From Robiginitomaculum sp. (GTDB lineage Bacteria; Pseudomonadota; Alphaproteobacteria; Caulobacterales; Maricaulaceae): a stretch of DNA of 29,264 bases. The translations under genes were made by a program, and so were the position numbers. Where the stretch lies: NCBI GenBank assembly GCA_027071965.1, contig JALSYJ010000298.1, positions 1-29,264 on the forward strand, given 5' to 3'. This document shows positions 6,753 to 15,588 of the stretch, in pieces; position 1 is the stretch's first letter, and every line of letters starts with the position of its first letter. Under the pieces are notes generated by a model. It saw only the letters and a list, made by a program, of their open reading frames with translations, did no database searches and was not told where the DNA came from.

Positions 6753-7382
6753 CTATTTTACAGTTAAGGAATGCAGACGCAAATCCGCCTCGGCCGCCGG
6801 GCTTTCCTGCCAATATTCTTCACCGACTGCTGGATAAATTTGAATATAAATATTGCTGGCATCAGTTGGCAGCAGAATTTTTGCAGTAACTTCGATTAAA
6901 TCCCCTGCATTTTGAATGGAAACCTCGCCTTCGCCCCGGCGCATCTGTATCACCATATCAGCCAGATTAAAGGCAATATCGTTTTTTATCTTATCGCCAC
7001 TGGCAGCATCATAACCCAGACGGATTGTGCTATGACCGGCAAAAGCTGATGGCTGTAATTTTGCCACGATTTCAAGCGGGTTCTCAAAACTGATATCCGG
7101 AGCAAGCCAGGTCGCAACTTGATATTTTTCTGCAGAACCATCGGTAATGGTAACAAGATTCTCATCTACGGAAACTTCAGCATCTCCGCTCCAGTACACT
7201 TCGCCGCCGGGGGTGATATCAGTTGCAGGGGGCTCCGTTACAACAGGTTGTGCAGGTGCAGGTGCTGAAGTTACTTTTTGATCTGGCTCCGCATCACAAG
7301 CAGCAATTGCCAGTACGGCTCCAAAAGAAAATAAAGCAATTATGGTTTTTTTTACTATGCTGCCAAAGTGAATACCGTTCAT
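6753..7382 (-). CDS. Hypothetical lipoprotein
   Basis: This is a 209-aa protein not recognised beyond its signal. The ATG at 7382 is preferred over an upstream TTG because GGGGG precedes it by six bases. The N-terminus is a basic start, a hydrophobic run and lipobox AIAAC with Cys29 as the lipid site. A Pro/Ala-rich linker follows (about 35-55), then a domain rich in beta-strand-like segments. The pattern YWSGDAEVSV, IVAKLQPSAF and IRLGYDAASG recalls a jelly-roll carbohydrate-binding fold, but no family could be named. It sits between the ABC-2 export genes and the transglutaminase-like pair, which suggests an envelope role linked to the exported polysaccharide. Confidence 0.75.
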   Translation of the reverse strand: MNGIHFGSIVKKTIIALFSFGAVLAIAACDAEPDQKVTSAPAPAQPVVTEPPATDITPGGEVYWSGDAEVSVDENLVTITDGSAEKYQVATWLAPDISFENPLEIVAKLQPSAFAGHSTIRLGYDAASGDKIKNDIAFNLADMVIQMRRGEGEVSIQNAGDLIEVTAKILLPTDASNIYIQIYPAVGEEYWQESPAAEADLRLHSLTVK

Positions 7383-7392
7383 ATCCAACCCC

Positions 7393-7584
7393 CTATTGTG
7401 AAACTAAACTCTTCAAATCAAACACAATCCGGCACCTGATTTGATTTCTGGAAAAAACTGAACCAAGCAGGAGAAAATCAAACTCCCCCGCATGGCCGAT
7501 ATCTGCTGACATTGTAGCCGATGAATTGCCGTTAACAAGCGCCAAATTGTTGTGAATCTGCATCATACGATCTTTCTTAGGCAT
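7393..7584 (-). CDS. Possible 63-aa protein overlapping the end of the ABC ATPase gene
   Basis: An open frame starts at an ATG overlapping the ATPase stop by 8 bases (ATGCCTAA), the same geometry as the permease/ATPase overlap just upstream (ATGGCTGA). It encodes MPKKDRMMQIHNN and continues to LKSLVSQ, filling the otherwise empty gap before the next lipoprotein. No homologue, signal peptide or motif is recognised, and there is no clear ribosome-binding site, so translation would rely on coupling. It may equally be non-coding spacer or the residue of a decayed gene. Confidence 0.3.
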   Translation of the reverse strand: MPKKDRMMQIHNNLALVNGNSSATMSADIGHAGEFDFLLLGSVFSRNQIRCRIVFDLKSLVSQ

Positions 7585-8404
7585 GCCGGCTTGCATATTC
7601 AGACAGCACATCATCAACCACGCCGTCCATAACAACTGAACCTTGATGCAGCCAGACACCGCGATTGCAAAAAGTCTTTACAAGTCCAGCACTGTGGCTA
7701 GCAAAAACCAGAATTTTGGCATCATCCATAAGCTCGATCATTCGAGCCTCGGCTTTCTTCTGAAAAGAAATATCGCCAGCTCCGAATACTTCGTCAATAA
7801 GCAGGATTTCTCCATCCAGATAAGAGGAAATGGCAAAGGCCAAACGCACCGCCATGCCCGATGAATAGGTATGGATCGGAAAATCAATAAACCGGCCCAA
7901 TTCTGCAAATTCAATTATTTCATCAGCACGTTCTTCAATTTCTGCACGGCTTAGTCCCATCACCAGGCCGCGAAAGAAAATATTATCCCGTCCCGTGGCA
8001 TGAGCTTCAAAACCGGTAGACGTGTCAAACAGGGTATGAATACGCCCCTGCGCCCGCACATATCCGCTATATGGTCGGTAAATACCGGCAATCGTTCGCA
8101 ATAATGTGCTTTTGCCCGCTCCATTTAAGCCAATTAACGCAACACGCTCGCCCATTGAAATATTCAGGCTAATGCCATTAAGCGCCTTGACATATTTCGC
8201 ATTGCCCTCTTCTAATTGCCTGGCTCCAACCTCTGGCGGTCTGGCGCTTAACACCCGGAAAATTTCAGACTTCAGGGTTAATCTTACAATTTTATCCAAT
8301 GGATAATGCACATGGATATCGTTGACCTCAATCAAGGGTTCTTCTGAACCGGTTTCGGTTACCGGCTCTGTTGCAATATCTGCTTCAGGCACGTCCTCAG
8401 CCAT
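7577..8404 (-). CDS. Polysaccharide ABC-2 exporter, ATP-binding subunit (KpsT/Wzt-like)
   Basis: This 275-aa ATPase of the capsule/O-antigen export family would power movement of a lipid-linked polysaccharide across the inner membrane with the permease at 8397-9224. Walker A is GLNGAGKST, followed by the family-typical GIYRPYSGYVRAQGRI and the degenerate signature YSSGM. Walker B is ILLIDEVFGAGD, and the switch His is in FASHS. There is no extended C-terminal carbohydrate-binding domain, which favours KpsT or short Wzt types over long Wzt proteins. The frame is open to 8476, but the ATG at 8404 is chosen because it overlaps the permease stop (ATGGCTGA) and begins MAEDVPEADI just before the conserved EVNDIHVHYPL block. 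Confidence 0.9.
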   Translation of the reverse strand: MAEDVPEADIATEPVTETGSEEPLIEVNDIHVHYPLDKIVRLTLKSEIFRVLSARPPEVGARQLEEGNAKYVKALNGISLNISMGERVALIGLNGAGKSTLLRTIAGIYRPYSGYVRAQGRIHTLFDTSTGFEAHATGRDNIFFRGLVMGLSRAEIEERADEIIEFAELGRFIDFPIHTYSSGMAVRLAFAISSYLDGEILLIDEVFGAGDISFQKKAEARMIELMDDAKILVFASHSAGLVKTFCNRGVWLHQGSVVMDGVVDDVLSEYASRHA

Positions 8405-9224
8405 AATACACAATTTTTTCTTCTTCCGAACGCAGCCAAAGGATCGCAATAATCCAAAGACCCACCCCCCAAACAACCAAATTCAATATGTCATGAATAT
8501 CTGGTGGCTTCGCATACATGAAAATGTTTCTAAAAATATCCAGCACAGCAATAATTGGACTAGCGAATTCAAGTGGCCTTAACAGCTCCTGCTCAAATAC
8601 GGATCGTGGAATGAACACCGGACTAAGATAATAAGATAAGGTCAAAATATATGTAGCTATTTGTTTGAAATCACCAAATTTTATATTGGCTATTGCACTT
8701 AAGATCGACAATGGGGTCAGAAAAAACAAATATAAGCAAATCAGTGGCAGAACCCATAACAATTGCACTGAAAAAAGCATTCGTCCGGTGGAAAAACCAA
8801 TCAGCATAATTCCGGCAAATGCATATAAGAAACATACAAAAAGATAGATCATTGTCCTAAGCGGAAACACTGCCGAGGGGATACGGCTTTGCTGCATATA
8901 CAGCTTGCCATCAAGAAACGCGCCGGTTGATACGGAAATGGTTTGGCTTAGCAGAGTAAAAAACACATGACCTATCAAAACATAAATCGCATACTGGATA
9001 ATGTCATCTACCTGAAAGAGCTTTCCAAAAACTGTTACATAGATAGCAGCAAGAATTACCGGCTCCAATACAATCCATACAACCCCAAGCATGCTTCTGC
9101 GCAGGCGCGAGCGCAATTGTGCTGCCGCCATATGATTGATGAAGCGTCGGTAGCCCCACACCTCAGCTATATATCCAAACAGGCTGGATCGGGTTCTGGA
9201 ATCAGATACTGCTAGTTTCACCAT
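8397..9224 (-). CDS. Polysaccharide ABC-2 exporter, permease subunit (KpsM/Wzm-like)
   Basis: This 275-aa integral membrane protein has about six hydrophobic segments, typical of ABC-2 permeases in capsule, O-antigen and teichoic-acid export. The N-terminal cytoplasmic stretch (RRFINHMAAAQLRSRLRRSM) followed by LGVVWIVLEPVILAAIYVTV is the family hallmark, and the segment around YYLSPVFIPRS is also conserved. AAGGG precedes the ATG by about six bases. It overlaps the ATPase gene by 8 bases, so the two subunits are probably made in equal amounts. It follows the 868-aa unknown gene by 40 bases. Confidence 0.9.
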   Translation of the reverse strand: MVKLAVSDSRTRSSLFGYIAEVWGYRRFINHMAAAQLRSRLRRSMLGVVWIVLEPVILAAIYVTVFGKLFQVDDIIQYAIYVLIGHVFFTLLSQTISVSTGAFLDGKLYMQQSRIPSAVFPLRTMIYLFVCFLYAFAGIMLIGFSTGRMLFSVQLLWVLPLICLYLFFLTPLSILSAIANIKFGDFKQIATYILTLSYYLSPVFIPRSVFEQELLRPLEFASPIIAVLDIFRNIFMYAKPPDIHDILNLVVWGVGLWIIAILWLRSEEEKIVYYG

Positions 9225-9264
9225 TGATAACCCTTATTGGTGACAGGCTTGCGCCTAATTAGAG

Positions 9265-11871
9265 CTATTTAACCTTGTGCCATTCAGCGCTAAGAGTATG
9301 CCCGCTAACAGGAACATCAACCACCTGATTTGAGTTATTTGCCTTGGTGCTGCGAATATTTGTGAGCAGTTTCGATGCTCCAGGCACCATATCTTCGTGT
9401 AAGGCAACAATAACATTATTTCCGCAAACCCATATCTGATCAAAATCAAATGCCTCTATAGCAATTCCAACCATGTTCTGGTCGATAACTGCCTGCAATA
9501 TACTTGCCTGTCTGGTTTTGGATTCATAACTAAAAATTGCCGCTGCATAATGTTCTGATTTGGCCTGAACATGTCGAACAAGCTGGCGTGCCATTTCAGC
9601 GGAATTATCATTATCCCAGGCAAGTAAAGCGTCCTCGGCTTCACTATTGTCTTCTGTAATTGCGTCAAAGTCTCCAGCATCAAACCGCTGTAACCTGTTA
9701 TGCGAATTAACCAGACGCTCAATCAATCGGGCCAATCCTCCATCATGAGGTGTTGACAGCCCAAGATTATCAATACGTCGCCAAAATGGTTCTGCTTCGG
9801 CAGGCAATTGAATCAATGGGCTTATCAGCGGATAGAAAATATTATTGATTTCGCCAAGAGACTCATTTGCCAGATTTATTAAGTCAAGCATGTCGTATTT
9901 GGTTGGAATTGCCGCGCAAAACCGTTCCCCCCATTGCCCAACATTCAGATCCGAAGTGTTGACTTTGGCCATATCCTTAACCGCAGAGAAAACATGTGGA
10001 AATTTTTTCTCATAAAGCACCCTAGCTAACCACAGCCGGCACTTCATAGCATCTTCCAGACGAGTATCTCCCTTGTTGACTTTTAACTGAGAGGCTGCAT
10101 TTTCGTCACCGATTGAGGCAATGGCAAAACACGCTCCTTGCTCATTCTCCTTATCAAGCAACCTCTTACAGTATTTTTGCACAAGGATCAGGCTGGTTTT
10201 CACCTGCTCATACAGTGCTTCACGCTGTAATTTTAACAATTCCACACTAGGTACCGGGTCAATTGTCTTTGTATGGCTGGCTTCGTCTTCACCCCTGCCC
10301 AACTGTTTATGCTTGGCAGTATATGGACTTAAAGGGCGAATATTCACAGGATCCTGCATCTGACCAAGGCCGTCAAAGCCCTCAACCAGCTCCGACACAA
10401 GTAGTTCTGAGAAAATTGCTTCCCGGTAGCGCAGAACCGTATTTGCGTCAAAATGCAACTGGCTATAGGGGTTCTCCATAAGCAACCCAAGCCTTGCATC
10501 CTTACTTTCACAAAACATTTCCACGGCAAACCGGTTAATTGCCTGATGATAATTTAGCTCCAGAACATCAGATGTACTGGTATTCTTTAATTCACCCGAT
10601 TGGATTGAGCCTGCATCTCCAACCAAGAACTGACTGTTATTGATTAAACCATTAAGGTAGCCGGTGAATGATTGCTGCTTTGTCGCCAGATTGGAAACAT
10701 CTACATATTCTTGTTTGTCCTGCAAATTAAGAACCAGTGGTGATGTCAAATTAGTAAATCCGGAAACATTTGTCTTGGTAAACTTTTGACTCTCCAGCAA
10801 CAACTCATCGACTAAGCCGGAAACACTAAAGGCTTCTGAGTCATAAGCAAAATCATCTGAAGTTACTTTTTGTTTCGGTGCCAAAGAAACAGATTTGGCG
10901 CACGTTCCCTGCATCAGACCCTTTGGATTCCAGACCTGTTTCCATGGTAACACCAAAACAACCTGATCATGAATATAGCGAACTGACTGCGAAGAAACCC
11001 TGTCAATATTGGCGCGCATTCTCTCAATCAGCGTATCAAACGCTTCTGAAGATGCCGCCTCAATGGTTTGCAGACTGGACATATCGCCTTTTGACATGAC
11101 ACCAAAAGTGGTTTCGATTTTTATCGGACTCCAGATATCGCGGCGAAATGAGAGACCTGACTGCACTTCGGTGGTATCATCGGTAACAACCACAATGGAT
11201 AAAGTCTTGTCCTTATTGACCTGCACACTTACTGCGCCAGAATCAACCAGATCAAAATACTCACCTTCCGTGAAAGAGATTCTGTATATTTGCTTGCGGG
11301 TTCCAGGAAGTAGCGGAGCATGTAAAAATTTTGCCAAATCTTTACGGCGCACAAGTATTTCGTCAACTATAGGGGCCGCTGCAAGGTTTTCCTGAACTGA
11401 ATCGGCCAGACCCACCTCCAGAATAGCCACATTTTGATTGGATTTTCCAATCACAGTTGCTTTTTTTCCGGATATCATGCGGTGTATTGCATCTGATCCG
11501 ACTTGGATTGACCACTTTCTGTCCAAAGCGCTAACTATTCGTGTGGACAATAATTTTATAATTTCGCCCATAGTCAGGGAAATGCGAACAGGCCGATTAC
11601 CGCGCGGGATAATCACATCGGATTGCTCCAGACTGGACAATGGCAGGGAAAACAATGACTTGTCAGAGAGGTTAATTGGTTTTGCCTTCTCTGAATCTTC
11701 CATGAACCGGGAAATATTCTCACTGTGTGCTACCGAAACATATGTCTGGTTTTTACCATCAGTAACTTGCAGGGGTAAAATCTGGTTAATGGTTTTTACA
11801 AAACCCGATTGTGTCGCAGATGGTTTTGCAGTTTGTTTTTTCCCGGTTGATTTTGCAGGTGTCTTTGCCAT
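9265..11871 (-). CDS. Unrecognised 868-aa protein of the polysaccharide operon
   Basis: I do not recognise this protein. It opens with a Lys/Thr/Ala/Pro-rich low-complexity tail (1-22), then appears soluble throughout with no signal peptide or membrane segment, so it is probably cytosolic. Two segments look like a degenerate internal repeat: 96-125 (VRISLTMGEIIKLL, then SIQV) and 196-229 (YRISFTEGEYFDLV, then SIVVV). The C-terminal half is helical in character (about 470-790, rich in Leu, Glu and Ala). It sits between a glycosyltransferase gene (62 bases upstream) and the ABC-2 permease (40 bases downstream), so a role in assembly, modification or length control of the exported polymer is plausible but unproven. 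Its size is large for an accessory factor. Confidence 0.8.
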   Translation of the reverse strand: MAKTPAKSTGKKQTAKPSATQSGFVKTINQILPLQVTDGKNQTYVSVAHSENISRFMEDSEKAKPINLSDKSLFSLPLSSLEQSDVIIPRGNRPVRISLTMGEIIKLLSTRIVSALDRKWSIQVGSDAIHRMISGKKATVIGKSNQNVAILEVGLADSVQENLAAAPIVDEILVRRKDLAKFLHAPLLPGTRKQIYRISFTEGEYFDLVDSGAVSVQVNKDKTLSIVVVTDDTTEVQSGLSFRRDIWSPIKIETTFGVMSKGDMSSLQTIEAASSEAFDTLIERMRANIDRVSSQSVRYIHDQVVLVLPWKQVWNPKGLMQGTCAKSVSLAPKQKVTSDDFAYDSEAFSVSGLVDELLLESQKFTKTNVSGFTNLTSPLVLNLQDKQEYVDVSNLATKQQSFTGYLNGLINNSQFLVGDAGSIQSGELKNTSTSDVLELNYHQAINRFAVEMFCESKDARLGLLMENPYSQLHFDANTVLRYREAIFSELLVSELVEGFDGLGQMQDPVNIRPLSPYTAKHKQLGRGEDEASHTKTIDPVPSVELLKLQREALYEQVKTSLILVQKYCKRLLDKENEQGACFAIASIGDENAASQLKVNKGDTRLEDAMKCRLWLARVLYEKKFPHVFSAVKDMAKVNTSDLNVGQWGERFCAAIPTKYDMLDLINLANESLGEINNIFYPLISPLIQLPAEAEPFWRRIDNLGLSTPHDGGLARLIERLVNSHNRLQRFDAGDFDAITEDNSEAEDALLAWDNDNSAEMARQLVRHVQAKSEHYAAAIFSYESKTRQASILQAVIDQNMVGIAIEAFDFDQIWVCGNNVIVALHEDMVPGASKLLTNIRSTKANNSNQVVDVPVSGHTLSAEWHKVK

Positions 11872-11933
11872 TTTGGAATACCGTTCTTCTTTTTGATATA
11901 TGTTTACGCTTTGCAGGATTTCAGATTTTAGTG

Positions 11934-13451
11934 CTAAGAATCAAATGCGGCAGCTATAAACTCATTGTCCTGTTCACGTGGCTTGCGTTTTAGTTTGCTA
12001 ATGCTTTCATACATTGCCATTACATTTTCCACCTGAACATCCCAATGATATTTGTGTGCTTTTTCAATCAATGCCGGTCTAAACCGTTCCCAGCCACCAA
12101 GTTTTTCGTCAAAAAAGCTGTCAATTGCATCGGCAAAGTCCTCAGCTTCGTACAAATGTCTGGTAAGACCAAAGCCTTCACCCTGTAATTTATTGCGAAT
12201 TCCAGGAATATACCAAGGCCCGATCATTGGCGTGCCGGCATTGATAAATTCAAACATTTTATTAGGCGAACCAATAGCTGAATTTTGATCTTTCACCGCA
12301 TAGGGAAGCATTCCACATTCCACCGATGCAGCCCAGTAAACGATTTCATCCCATGGCATAAAGGGCAGGAAGTGTACACGAGAAGCCAGCCCAAGCTCGT
12401 AGGCCAGCTCCTGAAACTCTTCAATTTCAGCACCAAAAGTCAAAAACACCATGTGCACATTCTTGGTTTTGGCCTGTGCCAGCCCCTGCAACAGGATATC
12501 TGTACGACGCAACTTGTTGATACCACCCTGAAACATCATGATTTTATGATCTTTTGGAATATCAATGCGCTCGCGCACCAGATCATACCGTTTGGTAATA
12601 TCAAAATCTTCCGGGGTATTGGTAGCATTCGGACAAATTGCATATGTGCCCTTCCAGTTTGAATCCCGGCGCATAATCAGGGCCTGGGCTTTATTGAGCA
12701 CAATGCCATATTCAACATGGCGCAATAAGGCTGTTTCCTCGCGGAAAATACGCTTGGAACGCTCATGCCCCATGCCCGGCTGATAGGCGTATAGCTCATG
12801 GGCATCATAGACCAATTGCACACCAAGCCGCTTCTTGGCTGCAACCGCAACCCGCAAGGTGGGAAAGTCATTGGCAGTAATGACATCAGGCTCCCAAACC
12901 TGTTCAATAAAACCCAACACACATTTATCCCAATGATCCAGCTTCACTCCGGCAGGGGCAATGGTGTCATAATCATCATCCTTTAGCAGCCTGAGCCGTG
13001 TTGGGATTGAAAGAATGCCAAAAATAGTGCGTTTCAGTATTCGACGAAATGGCTTACCCTTAATCAGTTTGGCCTTATCAAATGTGACCCACAGGTTCCG
13101 GAACATAACCTCAATATTCGCCAGTCGCGCAGACTTTGTTCGAGCGTTTACCTGTTCCCGGATCTTCTTTTCTCTTTCAAACAGGCGCTTTCTTGAAATA
13201 AAAAACGGATGAAGCGTCTCTTTAACAAAATCAGGTTGCTCCAAAAATCCACTGCCCGCATAGGAAAAGCCCTGCTTGGAGGAAGTCGGAAACGGTATGG
13301 TTTCAATCTCGATATCTGAGCGCTCCATCCAACCGGCATCGGCCTGGGCGTTGACAATTTTTACTTCATGCCCGGCTTTAATCAGTGAGCGGGCCATTAA
13401 AACAACTCGCCGGTCGAGCATTATATTTTTTTCGAGCATCAAAATTCGCAT
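11934..13451 (-). CDS. Glycosyltransferase family 4-like
   Basis: This 505-aa GT-B-fold glycosyltransferase has an N-terminal Rossmann segment, MRILMLEKNIMLDRRVVLMA, with the acceptor-side start typical of family 4. The C-terminal donor domain carries HKIMMFQGGINKLR, the nucleotide-sugar region, and MFEFINAGTPMIG, matching the E-x7-E motif region of GT4 enzymes. About 90-190 is a basic, Arg/Lys-rich insertion that may contact membrane. The sugar specificity is unknown. AGGA precedes the ATG by 7 bases. It lies between the deacetylase-like gene and the 868-aa unknown. Confidence 0.85.
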   Translation of the reverse strand: MRILMLEKNIMLDRRVVLMARSLIKAGHEVKIVNAQADAGWMERSDIEIETIPFPTSSKQGFSYAGSGFLEQPDFVKETLHPFFISRKRLFEREKKIREQVNARTKSARLANIEVMFRNLWVTFDKAKLIKGKPFRRILKRTIFGILSIPTRLRLLKDDDYDTIAPAGVKLDHWDKCVLGFIEQVWEPDVITANDFPTLRVAVAAKKRLGVQLVYDAHELYAYQPGMGHERSKRIFREETALLRHVEYGIVLNKAQALIMRRDSNWKGTYAICPNATNTPEDFDITKRYDLVRERIDIPKDHKIMMFQGGINKLRRTDILLQGLAQAKTKNVHMVFLTFGAEIEEFQELAYELGLASRVHFLPFMPWDEIVYWAASVECGMLPYAVKDQNSAIGSPNKMFEFINAGTPMIGPWYIPGIRNKLQGEGFGLTRHLYEAEDFADAIDSFFDEKLGGWERFRPALIEKAHKYHWDVQVENVMAMYESISKLKRKPREQDNEFIAAAFDS

Positions 13452-13511
13452 TGATATTCCTTACTAATTCGAGATTCCATGGATTTGTGTATTGTGGAAA
13501 ACAGTAAAATC

Positions 13512-14297
13512 TTATTCGTTCATAGCGCCTTTTTTTGCTATAAAAGCTTTGTCAAAGGCTTCACGATTTGCCAGAAACTCCTCAATATAACTGATAAATT
13601 CTTCGTTGGTTTTGTTCATTTCCTCTACTCTTATAGCACACGAAGCCCGCAATTTTTCACCCTGATCAGCACCTGTCGCCATCCACCACACCGGGTGAGA
13701 ACAAAAATGAATATCAACACCAGATTTAATCAGCTCAAGAGGTGTATCCTGCCGCCACTTCATTGAACTATCAGAAATATACCGAAACCGGTCACGATAT
13801 ACCTGAGCATAGGCCTCAACCTCAACATAGGACTCTACGTCAAAAATTGGCGAGTCGGTGGGAATATGCTGGGCTGCACTGGTAATTTTTTCACCAATAA
13901 CATCTCCCAGCAAAGCAAGTTCATTCGCAAACTGCTGCTTTACTCTTTCAGTATCCTGCGGGTAATTGGAGCTATCCCAATGCAGGCCTATTTCATGACC
14001 CAAAGAGCGGATCTTGTTAACCTGTGCGCGCCCCACCCTGTTAAAAGGTGAATAATAATCATTTGTCACCATAATGAAATAAGTGGAGGCAACTCCCATA
14101 TCTGCCTCAACTTCGGCAAGACGAACTGCAAGCTCAAGAGATAAATCAATATCATGACGAAGAATCAGCGCCGGCGAAGACATTGAGAGGGCCTGACAAA
14201 AAGGCCCTAGCTGATAGCCTGCTTCCAGGGCCGTACGGATAATCTTCCTGTACCCTGTTTCAGAAAAGAAGGCGTTACTTCGCTCGCTTGCGGACAT
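13512..14297 (-). CDS. Polysaccharide deacetylase-like protein
   Basis: This 261-aa protein resembles carbohydrate esterase 4/NodB-fold enzymes. The RHDID motif (47-51) gives the catalytic and metal-binding Asp pair, and GHEIGLHWD (100-108) supplies His residues in the place of the family's second motif. A deacetylase would remove N- or O-acetyl groups from a sugar intermediate. No signal peptide is seen, so it probably acts in the cytosol before export, unlike secreted chitin deacetylases. The start at 14297 is chosen because AGGA lies 7 bases upstream; the frame extends back to a TTG at 14369 without support. It sits between two glycosyltransferase genes. Confidence 0.75.
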   Translation of the reverse strand: MSASERSNAFFSETGYRKIIRTALEAGYQLGPFCQALSMSSPALILRHDIDLSLELAVRLAEVEADMGVASTYFIMVTNDYYSPFNRVGRAQVNKIRSLGHEIGLHWDSSNYPQDTERVKQQFANELALLGDVIGEKITSAAQHIPTDSPIFDVESYVEVEAYAQVYRDRFRYISDSSMKWRQDTPLELIKSGVDIHFCSHPVWWMATGADQGEKLRASCAIRVEEMNKTNEEFISYIEEFLANREAFDKAFIAKKGAMNE

Positions 14298-14403
14298 TAA
14301 AAGTTCCTGTTTTTTCGCAAGCGGCCCAGATTGCATACATGTAATAACTTGTCCAGAGCATTTTACCAAAACAATCTAATGGTTATGATCCTAATGTCTG
14401 GTG

Positions 14404-15549
14404 CTAATTAGTTCTGACCCTAACATCTTGCATCATAGCAATAATCTGTAAGGCCGCGGCCTTTGCTGAAAACCCAGAGGCCGGATCAGGGGCGATAATT
14501 TCTTCTGCCTTTTTTAATCCTATCATTCGCTCAACCGGGTTTTGTCCCTGATTATAGCTATCTTCCCATCCGGCATTGGTTATTGCAATAATTGGAACGC
14601 CCGTTGCTGCATACTCAAAAACCTTACCAGGAGGCGTGCTCGCAGTATCACTGGCTACAACCAGCAAGCCATCCGCAGCCCGCTGCATAGCCAGAGACTT
14701 CGCCAGTGAAACCGGCTCATAACATGAAATATGGCTGGTAGCTTCGCACTCCTGGACGGCTTTTAGCTCTAACGCACCCAGCCTGCCGATTAAATGTAAG
14801 TGCAAATCTGGCTTTTTCTTAACAGCAGATGCGAAAACCTTCAGCGCGGGTTCAATCCGACATTCAGGATCTGACAAGGAGAAGCTTCCTGTATGAACGA
14901 TGTTCACGGTGTCTTTTGCAAAACTCCATGTTTCGCTGTGATCATCAACAGCAAAATGCGGCAGAATGTCCACTTTGTCTGTATCCATGCCAAGGGCTGT
15001 TACTTCTTCAACAATTCTCTGATTAACCCCGATCGCCAAATCCGGATGCCTTAAAAAGTTTTTTGCAATTATTCGCTCAAAAAAAGATCGTAGATAATTT
15101 TTCCGCTGTGCCCGAAATGGGTGAACCAACCAATTATCACGAAAATCGGCCAACCAGTAGCAACCAAAAAACCTGGAAAATCGACGACCAGCCCAGTGTA
15201 TCGACTCAGGAGGACTGGTAGTGATCACCCAATCAGGATTAAAGGGCAGTGCATCTTTGGCGACCATACAGGCTCTTTTCGTCCAGCGAATGTCAGGATC
15301 AGGCCACAACAACCAGTCTCGCAAGAAATCCCGAAATTTTGGCTTGGATGTGCTTTCAGACATGGCTTCGGGCTGCACATGAGGCACGACAACACCAGAT
15401 ATACCATCAGGCAGAGCTGGCGCTACCACAAAGACCTGACACCCCAAGTCCTCAAGCGCCTTAACCAAAAAATATGGGCGCCGGGCGCCACCGGATATCA
15501 ATGGCGGAAAATGGCGCGCAAACAACACTATGTTTGGTTTAAACCCCAT
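14404..15549 (-). CDS. Glycosyltransferase (family 4-like)
   Basis: This 381-aa GT-B glycosyltransferase starts IVLFARHFPPLISGGARRPY, the classical N-terminal loop of family 4 enzymes (HxPPxxGGxxR-like). The donor domain has IVHTGSFSL, LHLIGRLG and KVFEYAATGVPIIAI, the last corresponding to the conserved E-x7-E region. No membrane segment is evident. The donor and acceptor are unknown. It follows the asparagine synthase gene by 39 bases and precedes the deacetylase-like gene by about 106 bases. It is not closely similar to the other glycosyltransferase in the operon. Confidence 0.87.
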   Translation of the reverse strand: MGFKPNIVLFARHFPPLISGGARRPYFLVKALEDLGCQVFVVAPALPDGISGVVVPHVQPEAMSESTSKPKFRDFLRDWLLWPDPDIRWTKRACMVAKDALPFNPDWVITTSPPESIHWAGRRFSRFFGCYWLADFRDNWLVHPFRAQRKNYLRSFFERIIAKNFLRHPDLAIGVNQRIVEEVTALGMDTDKVDILPHFAVDDHSETWSFAKDTVNIVHTGSFSLSDPECRIEPALKVFASAVKKKPDLHLHLIGRLGALELKAVQECEATSHISCYEPVSLAKSLAMQRAADGLLVVASDTASTPPGKVFEYAATGVPIIAITNAGWEDSYNQGQNPVERMIGLKKAEEIIAPDPASGFSAKAAALQIIAMMQDVRVRTN

Positions 15550-15588
15550 TTATTCACCCAGTTTCTATTCTTAAGGATATACCCTGAT

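Noticed and set aside
8405..8476. Longer N-terminus for the KpsT-like ATPase
   Set aside because: It would lie wholly inside the permease gene. The ATG at 8404 overlaps the permease stop and gives the family-typical length.
11009..11896. Plus-strand frames of 128 and 152 aa opposite the 868-aa gene
   Set aside because: They are antisense to a long continuous gene in an operon, with no ribosome-binding sites or recognisable motifs.
14298..14369. Longer N-terminus for the deacetylase-like protein starting at TTG
   Set aside because: There is no ribosome-binding site for the TTG, whereas AGGA lies at good spacing before the ATG at 14297.
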